The translations under genes and the position numbers were made by a program. The notes under the pieces are model-generated. The model searched no databases. It had not been told where the DNA came from and saw only the letters and a program-made list of their open reading frames with translations. 5,025 nt of DNA from Syntrophomonadaceae bacterium (GTDB lineage Bacteria; Bacillota; Dethiobacteria; DTU022; UBA8154), in contig SKTJ01000048.1 of assembly GCA_007122565.1 (NCBI GenBank), positions 1 through 5,025 on the forward strand. Direction: 5' to 3'. Below, one piece after another: positions 1 through 5,025 of this stretch; position 1 is the first letter of the stretch; every line of letters begins with the position of its first letter.

Positions 1-121
1 GAGGCAGGTTGAATCAGAAGTCAGACGCCACCAATTCAGTAGGCAAAAAATAAGGAAATGGGTTGCAGTTTGGCGCGGGCTGTCTAATAGCAGCGAATAT
101 TGGAAGGCTATTGCCTATAAG
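1..121. other. Upstream flank, possible tail of a preceding gene
   Basis: No gene can be assigned firmly here. In + frame 3 a short open stretch ends at a TAA at 51-53 with the peptide end NQKSDATNSVGKK, which could be the last residues of an upstream coding region. A second + frame is open from base 2 to the TGA at 245-247, but it runs straight through the rpsB promoter and gives an unconvincing peptide. A weak inverted repeat, AATAGC (86-91) with GCTATT (107-112), lies just before the promoter and lacks a T-run, so I do not call it a terminator. Confidence 0.2.
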
Positions 122-150
122 TTGCCATTTTCTGAGCTCTGTGCTATACT
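122..150 (+). promoter_or_regulatory. Sigma-A type promoter of rpsB-tsf
   Basis: The -35 box TTGCCA (122-127) is separated by exactly 17 bp from the -10 box TATACT (145-150). A TG at 142-143 gives an extended -10 (TGCTATACT). Both boxes are one base from consensus, so this should be a strong housekeeping promoter. Transcription would start near 157, leaving about 100 nt of leader before the rpsB start at 261. Confidence 0.75.
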
Positions 151-156
151 ACGTAT

Positions 157-260
157 GGTTTTAACACACACGCTGCTCGAGACTGTGCGGAGGTGCTCTT
201 TGGAGTTCTGTTCAGGCGATGACACAGCGGAGGCAATAACCTTATGAGGAGGAAAGATAA
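157..260 (+). promoter_or_regulatory. rpsB 5' leader, possible autoregulatory region
   Basis: The leader is long for a ribosomal protein gene and has internal structure. The 7-mer GCGGAGG occurs twice (187-193 and 227-233), and the rpsB ribosome binding site adds a third GGAGG (248-252). Two alternative short helices can be drawn: CGCTG (171-175) with CAGCG (225-229), or CTGTG (183-187) with CACAG (223-227). They share bases 225-227 and so exclude each other. S2 is known to repress its own operon in some bacteria, so an S2-binding leader is plausible. I cannot match it to a known leader family by eye, and its role here is inference. Confidence 0.3.
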
Positions 261-1178
261 TTGGCAGTAGTGACGATGAAACAGTTGTTGGAGGCGGGAG
301 TTCATTTTGGGCATCAGACTAGGCGCTGGAATCCCAAGATGAAGAGGTATATCTTTACGGAGAGAAACGGTATTTATATTATTGACCTGCAAAAAACGGT
401 TCGTCTAATGGATGTCGCTTATCATTTTGTAAAAGATTTAACGATGCAGGGAGAAAAAATTCTTTTTGTGGGGACGAAAAAGCAGGCGCAGGAATCCGTT
501 GCTGATGAGGCTGGCCGCTGTGAAATGCCTTATGTTAACCAGCGTTGGCTTGGCGGGATGTTAACTAACTTTGCTACTATCAGCAAACGTATTAAAAGGT
601 TAAAGGAACTGGAAAAGATGGAGGAAGAAGGGCGTTTTGATCTCCTCCCTAAAAAAGAAGTTATAAAGCTAAACCATGAGAAAGAAAAATTGCTGAAATT
701 TGTGGGAGGCATCCGGGACCTGCCGGGCTTACCCGGGGCAATATTTATTGTTGATCCGCGCAAAGAGAAGATTGCCGTGGCTGAAGCGATTAAACTGGAA
801 ATCCCTATTATTGCAATTGTGGATACTAACTGCGATCCTGATGAAATCGATTATATTATTCCCGGAAATGATGATGCGATCAGGGCTGTACGGCTGATTA
901 CCGCAAAAATGGCAGAAGCTGTTCTGGAAGGCAAACAGGGCCTGCAGATGGCTGCAGAAAAAGAAGCCGAGGATAAGGAAGCAGCGGAAAAGTCTAAACT
1001 GGAGCAGGAAGAAAAAGCAGCAGCGGATGCGGCAATGGTTGAGGGGGAAACTGAAAGCGAAACAGAAGATGTTGAAAAAGCTGAAGAAGCAGCCAATACG
1101 GTGACTACGGAAGCTGAATCCACTGTGGAGGCTGGAACGATAGAAGAAGAAACAGTTAAGGAAGAAGAGATAAAATAA
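261..1178 (+). CDS. rpsB: 30S ribosomal protein S2
   Basis: Ribosomal protein S2 binds late to the small ribosomal subunit on the solvent side and helps recruit S1-type proteins and mRNA. The 305-aa product shows the family signature: LLEAGVHFGHQTRRWNPKMK near residues 9-28, QRWLGGMLTNF from residue 94, VDPRKEKIAV from 164, and DTNCDPDEIDYIIPGNDDA from 188. A charged helical hairpin lies at about 104-150. The start is TTG at 261, because GAGGAGG (246-252) sits 8 nt upstream and the resulting MAVVTMKQLLEAG matches S2 N-termini; the ATG at 276 would cut into the conserved start. The usual length is about 230-255 aa. The excess is an Ala/Glu-rich tail at residues 230-305 (28 of 76 residues acidic by hand count), probably disordered. 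The gene lies first in an operon with tsf. Confidence 0.98.
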   Translation: MAVVTMKQLLEAGVHFGHQTRRWNPKMKRYIFTERNGIYIIDLQKTVRLMDVAYHFVKDLTMQGEKILFVGTKKQAQESVADEAGRCEMPYVNQRWLGGMLTNFATISKRIKRLKELEKMEEEGRFDLLPKKEVIKLNHEKEKLLKFVGGIRDLPGLPGAIFIVDPRKEKIAVAEAIKLEIPIIAIVDTNCDPDEIDYIIPGNDDAIRAVRLITAKMAEAVLEGKQGLQMAAEKEAEDKEAAEKSKLEQEEKAAADAAMVEGETESETEDVEKAEEAANTVTTEAESTVEAGTIEEETVKEEEIK

Positions 1179-1331
1179 CTGGAAAGAAAAATGTCCGGTT
1201 ATCGGTGATTATAGGTTATAATTCAACCCAGTGAGCGAACTCGTTTCAGCAAAGCTGAAACATCGGGGAATCAGGTGAAAGTCTACTCCACCTGATTGAA
1301 TAAACCACTTTAAAACGAGGGAAGTGATAAA
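1179..1331 (+). promoter_or_regulatory. Structured rpsB-tsf intercistronic region
   Basis: This 153-bp spacer holds two clear hairpins. One is the perfect 8-bp stem GTTTCAGC (1243-1250) / GCTGAAAC (1254-1261) with an AAA loop. The other is the perfect 9-bp stem AATCAGGTG (1269-1277) / CACCTGATT (1289-1297) with an 11-nt loop. Neither is followed by a T-run, so neither looks like an intrinsic terminator. A possible outer helix pairs CTCGTTT (1240-1246) with AAACGAG (1313-1319), which includes part of the tsf ribosome binding site (GAGG, 1317-1320). No separate promoter for tsf is evident. Likely roles are tuning of EF-Ts translation relative to S2, or mRNA processing; both are inference. Confidence 0.5.
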
Positions 1332-1946
1332 TTGATCAAAGCAGAGATGGTGAAAGAGTTACGAACCATCACCGGGGTGGGGATGATGGATTGCAAAAAT
1401 GCCCTGGTGGAAACAGGTGGAGATAAGGAAAAGGCCATCACCCTGTTACGGGAGAAAGGTCTTGCCAAAGCCGCGAAAAAAACGGGGAGAGTGGCGGCTC
1501 AGGGTATCGTTGATTCTTATATACACCTGGGGGGAAAAGTTGGCGTACTATTGGAAGTAAATTGCGAGACTGATTTTGTGGCCAAAACTCCTGAATTTAA
1601 AGAATTTGTACGGGATATCTGCCTACAGGTGGCTGCAACAAATCCTGCTTATCTCAATCGGGAAGATGTTCCCCTTGATATAGTGGAAAAAGAGAAGGAG
1701 ATCCTGCGCGGCCAGGCACTGCGCGATGGAAAACCGGAAAAGATAGTGGAAAAAATAGTTAGCGGCAAGTTGGAGAAGTATTTTCAGGATAATTGCCTGG
1801 TGGACCAGCTTTTTGTTAAGGACCAGGATATTACTATCGGAAAATTACTTACTGAAAAAATTGCCAAACTTGGAGAAAACATGATAATTCGCCGTTATAC
1901 CCGTTTTGAAATAGGCGAGGCACAAGAGGATTCACCTAACTGTTAG
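1332..1946 (+). CDS. tsf: Translation elongation factor Ts
   Basis: EF-Ts is the cytoplasmic nucleotide exchange factor that releases GDP from EF-Tu. The 204-aa protein starts with the UBA-like domain (residues about 1-45), including TGVGMMDCKNAL (14-25) and LLREKGLAKAAKK (38-50). The EF-Tu contact motif TDFV is at residues 80-83 within NCETDFVAKT. The rest is the dimerisation core, ending in RRYTRFEIGE. The length fits the short EF-Ts of many Clostridia, compared with about 283 aa in E. coli, so this is not a truncation. The start is TTG at 1332, giving MIKAEMVKELR as in relatives; the ribosome binding site is GAGGGAAG (1317-1324), of which GAGG lies 11 nt upstream. Both rpsB and tsf use TTG starts. 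The gene is probably transcribed from the rpsB promoter and ends at TAG. Confidence 0.97.
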   Translation: MIKAEMVKELRTITGVGMMDCKNALVETGGDKEKAITLLREKGLAKAAKKTGRVAAQGIVDSYIHLGGKVGVLLEVNCETDFVAKTPEFKEFVRDICLQVAATNPAYLNREDVPLDIVEKEKEILRGQALRDGKPEKIVEKIVSGKLEKYFQDNCLVDQLFVKDQDITIGKLLTEKIAKLGENMIIRRYTRFEIGEAQEDSPNC

Positions 1947-2001
1947 GCAGATAGTATTAGCGGTACATAAATGCTGACTGTTTATGATTACCACCATTAG
2001 A

Positions 2002-2071
2002 TAAAATGGAAGAGATCCTCCTTTATTCAGCTCAAGCTGGTTGGTTAACTCAGGATCTCTTTCCCATTTTA
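2002..2071 (+). terminator. Probable terminator of rpsB-tsf
   Basis: A long imperfect inverted repeat starts 55 bp after the tsf stop. The left arm TAAAATGGAAGAGATCCT (2002-2019) pairs with AGGATCTCTTTCCCATTTTA (2052-2071), with one unpaired or bulged position. The apical region contains a small hairpin, CAGC-TCAA-GCTG (2028-2039). The base of the stem is an A-tract facing TTTT (2067-2070), as in many terminators active in both directions. The T-run is short, so efficiency is uncertain. Its place between tsf and a new promoter supports a terminator role. Confidence 0.5.
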
Positions 2072-2083
2072 AGATATTACTGC

Positions 2084-2112
2084 TTGACAAAAGAACGTGC
2101 ATATGGAATAAT
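2084..2112 (+). promoter_or_regulatory. Sigma-A type promoter of the molybdoenzyme gene
   Basis: A perfect -35 box TTGACA (2084-2089) lies 17 bp before AATAAT (2107-2112), which matches the -10 consensus at five of six positions. Predicted transcription starts near 2119, giving about 90 nt of leader. Such a good promoter on a catabolic or respiratory gene suggests control by a repressor rather than an activator. Confidence 0.65.
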
Positions 2113-2120
2113 TTATTAAG

Positions 2121-2187
2121 CGTCTTATTTTTATGTCAAAAATAAAACAATCGGTTGTTTGATTAGACGGTAATAAATAATATTTAT
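2121..2187 (+). promoter_or_regulatory. Inverted repeats: candidate operator or RNA element
   Basis: Just after the predicted transcription start lie three nested or adjacent repeats. CGTCT (2121-2125) can pair with AGACG (2165-2169). Inside it are TATTTTT (2126-2132) / AAAAATA (2138-2144) and the perfect repeat AAACAA-TCGG-TTGTTT (2145-2160). A further AT-rich repeat, ATAAATA-A-TATTTAT, covers 2173-2187. The 16-bp AAACAATCGGTTGTTT has the size and symmetry of a TetR-family operator and lies in the leader of a gene followed by a TetR gene. As RNA, the first three could form a three-way junction. The sequence alone does not decide between these. Confidence 0.4.
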
Positions 2188-2209
2188 ATAAACTTTAAGG
2201 AGGAAAAGT

Positions 2210-4270
2210 ATGTCGACACAAACAGTTATCAGCGACTGTATGCTCTGTGTATGGGATTGTGGCATTAAGGCTCATTTGGAAAATGGACGCCTGGTGAAGG
2301 TTGAAGGTCTGCCCGAACATCCAATAAGCCAAGGTTATATCTGTCCGCGGGGGAGGGCTCTTCCTGAATATGTTTACTCACCAAACCGCCTCACAACACC
2401 TATGATCCGTGATAAAAATAAAAACCGCTGGCAAAAAGCCAGCTGGGACGAGGCCCTGGATTATTGTGCTGAAAAACTAACCCGCATCAGGGAAGAATAC
2501 GGCGCCCGGGCACTCTCTGTGTTTTGTGGTTCTGTTGGGGTGGAAAATATTGAAGTAGCCACTTTTGCCCGCCGTTTCGCGGGCGCCTTTGGTACGCCCA
2601 ACCTTTTGTCAGTAGAAAACATATGTTACCGTACCCGCATCCTGGGGCGTCAGATCACTTTTGGCCGCTACCCCCTGGATGATCCCCAGGATTCCCGTTG
2701 CATTATCCTGTGGGGCCATAACCCTGATGGTGCCAAGGGTATGCTGGGCGACCTGATCAGGAAGAAGCTTATTGCAGGTGAGCTTGAACTTATTGTTATC
2801 GACCCTAAACGCACCCCCCTGGCGGAAGATGCTTACCATCTGCCTATCCGTCCGGGTACTGACGCTGCCTTGGGCTTGGCCATGTTAAACGTTATTATTA
2901 ATGAGGATCTTTATGACCGGGAATACATTGAGCAGTACACCATCGGCTTCGACGAGTTGGTGGAACACGTTCAAAAATATACTCCTGGCTGGGCGGAAAA
3001 TGTGACCGGCATTCCCGAAGCTGATATCCGTGCCGTTGCCCGGACATTCGCCCGTTTCAAACCGGCCTGTATTATTCAGGGTGTAAACACTCTGGATCAG
3101 CATCGCAACGGCTTCCAGAATTCGCGGCTTCTGTCAATCCTGCAGGCTGTAACGGGAAACGTTTACAATCCCGGCGGCTGGGTAACCATTCCCCGTATCC
3201 CCCTGGCAAACTTAGGCATTAATGTGGATGAAGCTCCCCTGGGGGCTGGTGACTATCCCATTTTCAGCAACCTCTGGGGCAGGAAAGCAGCCTTTGGTAT
3301 TGCCACCATGTTTCCCAAGGCAGTCCTTGAAGGAGAACCATATCCTATGCGGGCTTCCATCGTCACAGCTGCCAACCCTGTTGTTTCTTTCCCCGCTGCC
3401 GGTCTTTTTAAGGATGCTTTTGCCGGCCTTGATTTTCTGGCTGTTATTGATCCCTTCCTCAGCGAAACGGCAGAGTTGGCGGATGTTGTGCTGCCTGCCT
3501 CCACTTTCCTGGAAAAAGGTGGCCTGGCCTATGTTTATGGTGTTGTTTTCGGAGAGCCGTATGCCATGCTCCGTGAGAAAGTAATTGAACCGGTAGGTGA
3601 CAGTTGGCCCGACTGGAAGATCTGGTGCGAACTGGCCAAGCGCATGGGGTATGGCGAACAGTTCCCCTGGCAGACCGATGAAGAGGTAAATGATGCCTTG
3701 GTAGCGCCGGGAGAATTTAAAGATCGTCTGAAGGCTGCAGCTCCCATGGGCGCTTACTATGGTGAAAAAGAGTATGATGTTCAGAAGAAGAAAAAGCTTA
3801 ACACGCCCAGCGGTAAAATAGAACTATATTCCCAGACCCTCAAAGATCACGGCTTTGACCCCATTCCGGAATACATGGAACCATACCAGAGCCCCGTTAA
3901 CACGCCGGAACTTTTTAAACAATATCCACTTATTCTGATCAGTGGCGCCCGTTGCCAGGAATATACCCACACCCAGTTGCGCTCTATTCCGGTGCTGCGC
4001 CGGCAAAACATTGAACCGCTGGCAGAAATGCATCCTTCTACAGCAGAGCAGAACGGTGTGCAAGATCATGCAATGGTCCGGGTGGAATCAAAAAGCGGCA
4101 GCATGAAAATACGGGTGAAATTCTCGGAAAATATATTGCCGGGAGTGGTCAGCGTGCCTCATGGCTGGGCCCAGTCTAATGTAAATATGCTGGTAGATAT
4201 GGAAGGCCTTGATCCCATTACCGCCTACCCCGATTTTAAATCGGTCCTTTGCCGTGTAGTACCTCTTTAA
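2210..4270 (+). CDS. Molybdopterin oxidoreductase, acetylene hydratase/PhsA-like
   Basis: This is a 686-aa catalytic subunit of the DMSO reductase superfamily, expected to bind one [4Fe-4S] cluster and Mo or W bis-(pyranopterin guanine dinucleotide). Cluster ligands are C10, C13, C17 and C45 (CxxCxxxCx27C, then PRG). C139 in SVENICYRTR aligns by position with the metal-ligand cysteine. Family motifs follow: IDPKRT (197-202), RPGTDAAL (214-221), AANP (387-390), ADVVLP (424-429), TPSGKIELYS from 532, and the C-terminal cofactor-binding beta-barrel domain (about 573-686). The N-terminus begins directly at the cluster motif, with no Tat signal, so the enzyme is probably cytoplasmic. ATG 2210 follows TAAGGAGG (2196-2203) by 6 nt. 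No electron-transfer or membrane subunit adjoins it. The Asp after the second cluster Cys in acetylene hydratase is Val14 here, so acetylene hydration is unlikely. The substrate is unknown. Confidence 0.92.
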   Translation: MSTQTVISDCMLCVWDCGIKAHLENGRLVKVEGLPEHPISQGYICPRGRALPEYVYSPNRLTTPMIRDKNKNRWQKASWDEALDYCAEKLTRIREEYGARALSVFCGSVGVENIEVATFARRFAGAFGTPNLLSVENICYRTRILGRQITFGRYPLDDPQDSRCIILWGHNPDGAKGMLGDLIRKKLIAGELELIVIDPKRTPLAEDAYHLPIRPGTDAALGLAMLNVIINEDLYDREYIEQYTIGFDELVEHVQKYTPGWAENVTGIPEADIRAVARTFARFKPACIIQGVNTLDQHRNGFQNSRLLSILQAVTGNVYNPGGWVTIPRIPLANLGINVDEAPLGAGDYPIFSNLWGRKAAFGIATMFPKAVLEGEPYPMRASIVTAANPVVSFPAAGLFKDAFAGLDFLAVIDPFLSETAELADVVLPASTFLEKGGLAYVYGVVFGEPYAMLREKVIEPVGDSWPDWKIWCELAKRMGYGEQFPWQTDEEVNDALVAPGEFKDRLKAAAPMGAYYGEKEYDVQKKKKLNTPSGKIELYSQTLKDHGFDPIPEYMEPYQSPVNTPELFKQYPLILISGARCQEYTHTQLRSIPVLRRQNIEPLAEMHPSTAEQNGVQDHAMVRVESKSGSMKIRVKFSENILPGVVSVPHGWAQSNVNMLVDMEGLDPITAYPDFKSVLCRVVPL

Positions 4271-4396
4271 GTATATTACTGCTTTCAAGGCAGTGAGGGT
4301 ATGAAGAGCTGCGGAACGGGGTAGTATATATAAATTGGAGGCAAAGATCAGCTAGAAGTGAAACGTTTAAAAGAATTAAGGGGAAAGGTTGATTCT
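4271..4396 (+). other. Spacer between molybdoenzyme and tetR genes
   Basis: The spacer holds a 7-pair hairpin just after the stop (ACTGCTT 4278-4284 / AGGCAGT 4288-4294, one G-T pair), but no T-run follows, so termination is doubtful and read-through into the regulator is possible. A TATATA box (4325-4330) lacks a convincing -35. GGAGG at 4337-4341 has no well-spaced start codon. An 8-bp palindrome, AAACGTTT (4361-4368), lies before the regulator start. Confidence 0.35.
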
Positions 4397-5025
4397 ATGA
4401 ATTATGCAACGAATAAGGTAGCCATTAATAATAATGTTGTAACTGGGAATAAACGAGATGAGATATTAAACGAAGCTGCGAAACTGTTCAGGAGAAAAGG
4501 CTTTAGCGGTACTTCCATGCAAGACATTGCTTCTGCCGTGGGAATACTCAAAGGGAGTATTTATTACCACTTTACAAGTAAAAATGAAATATTCCGGGAA
4601 GTGCTGAACAAAGGGATCAGTCCTTTATTAAAAAAAGCAGAATTTGTCGTGGGGAAAAAAATAGCACCCCGGCAAATGTTATGCGAGCTTATTGAAAATC
4701 ATGTTAACTATATTATGGAAAACGATTTTTCTCTGGTTATCTTTTTCCAGGAAAAAGAAAAGATTTCAGCTATTGAAACCAAGGGATATATTGAAAGTAG
4801 AAATCGTTATGAAAAAATATTCAAGGATGTATTAATTGAGGGGATAAAACAGGGTGAGTTCCCGAATGTGGATGTTTCACTCACCGTTTTAACAATCCTG
4901 GGAATGTGTAACTGGATCACCCAATGGTATAATCCGTCCGGTCCCAAAACCCGCCCAGAGATCACGGCTCATATGGTTTACTTGATCAGTGACCTGATGT
5001 TAAATAATAACTCGATCAGTAGTCC
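4397..5025 (+). CDS. TetR/AcrR family regulator, 3' end outside window
   Basis: The gene is open to the window edge; 209 codons are visible and no stop is reached. Residues about 19-66 form the TetR_N DNA-binding domain: a first helix DEILNEAAKLFRRKGF (21-36), then the helix-turn-helix TSMQDIASAVGILKGSIYYHF split over 39-59. The ligand domain ends with WITQWYNPSGPKTRPEI (173-189), a pattern typical of the FadR/KstR2-like C-terminal family (TetR_C_33), several members of which bind acyl-CoA-type ligands. About 10 or fewer residues are probably missing. The start is ATG 4397, with AAGGGGAAAGG (4378-4388) upstream. An in-frame GTG at 4358, 16 nt after GGAGG, is a less likely start. The gene is much more AT-rich than its neighbour (18 of 60 G+C at 4801-4860, against 35 of 60 at 3001-3060). 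It probably represses itself or the molybdoenzyme gene; the target is inference. Confidence 0.9.
   Translation, partial: MNYATNKVAINNNVVTGNKRDEILNEAAKLFRRKGFSGTSMQDIASAVGILKGSIYYHFTSKNEIFREVLNKGISPLLKKAEFVVGKKIAPRQMLCELIENHVNYIMENDFSLVIFFQEKEKISAIETKGYIESRNRYEKIFKDVLIEGIKQGEFPNVDVSLTVLTILGMCNWITQWYNPSGPKTRPEITAHMVYLISDLMLNNNSISS

Noticed and set aside
2..247. Open + frame running across the rpsB promoter and leader, about 81 codons
   Set aside because: It overlaps a strong promoter, shows no recognisable motif and an unconvincing peptide. Only its last 15 codons are discussed, as a possible leader ORF.
851..1123. Ser/Ala-rich open frame on the - strand
   Set aside because: It is the antisense image of the Glu/Ala-rich tail of S2, where GAA/GCA repeats read as TTC/TGC; it has no independent support.
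1243..1297. Two hairpins between rpsB and tsf as intrinsic terminators
   Set aside because: Neither stem is followed by a T-run, and tsf has no promoter of its own that I can see, so termination here would leave it unexpressed.
2002..2071. Long inverted repeat as a miniature transposon or T-box leader
   Set aside because: There is no flanking target-site duplication that I can see and no T-box core sequence. Its position after tsf fits a terminator better.
3222..3584. 120-aa open frame on the + strand inside the molybdoenzyme gene
   Set aside because: It lies out of frame within well-conserved molybdoenzyme sequence and has no convincing ribosome binding site or family resemblance; it is a shadow frame.
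2609..4288. Several 66-83 aa open frames on the - strand opposite the molybdoenzyme gene
   Set aside because: All lie opposite conserved coding sequence, with no promoter, ribosome binding site or recognisable domain.
4278..4294. Hairpin after the molybdoenzyme stop as a terminator
   Set aside because: A G-rich stretch follows instead of a T-run, so it may only stabilise the mRNA end or do nothing.

Overview
The window reads as a low-to-mid-GC Gram-positive anaerobe, most likely class Clostridia and plausibly a Peptococcaceae/Desulfotomaculum-type lineage. This rests on strong AGGAGG-type ribosome binding sites, TTG starts on two housekeeping genes, sigma-A type promoters, a short (204 aa) EF-Ts, a Firmicutes-like S2 N-terminus, and an adjacent molybdopterin enzyme typical of anaerobes. 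The genus assignment is inference. All four protein genes lie on the + strand.

Left part (1-1946): a translation operon. A good promoter (TTGCCA, 17 bp, TATACT with an extended -10) precedes a roughly 100-nt leader and rpsB (ribosomal protein S2), which carries a long acidic tail. A 153-bp structured spacer with two clear hairpins separates rpsB from tsf (elongation factor Ts). The spacer also has a possible outer helix that would cover the tsf ribosome binding site.

Middle (1947-2209): the operon appears to end at a long imperfect inverted repeat. A new, near-consensus promoter (TTGACA, 17 bp, AATAAT) then starts a second unit. Its roughly 90-nt leader holds nested inverted repeats that could be a repressor operator or a small three-way RNA junction.

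Right part (2210-5025): a stand-alone, apparently cytoplasmic 686-aa molybdenum/tungsten bis-pyranopterin enzyme of the DMSO reductase superfamily, resembling the acetylene hydratase / thiosulfate reductase-like group. It is followed by a TetR-family regulator cut off by the window end just before its expected C-terminus. The regulator may control the enzyme gene, but the sequence only suggests this by proximity and the inverted repeat. pyrH and frr, which often follow tsf, are not seen.

No mobile element, tRNA, rRNA or CRISPR array was found. I see no clearly new multi-gene system. The best leads are the two candidate RNA or operator structures, the mini-ORFs in the rpsB leader, and the undefined substrate of the molybdoenzyme.
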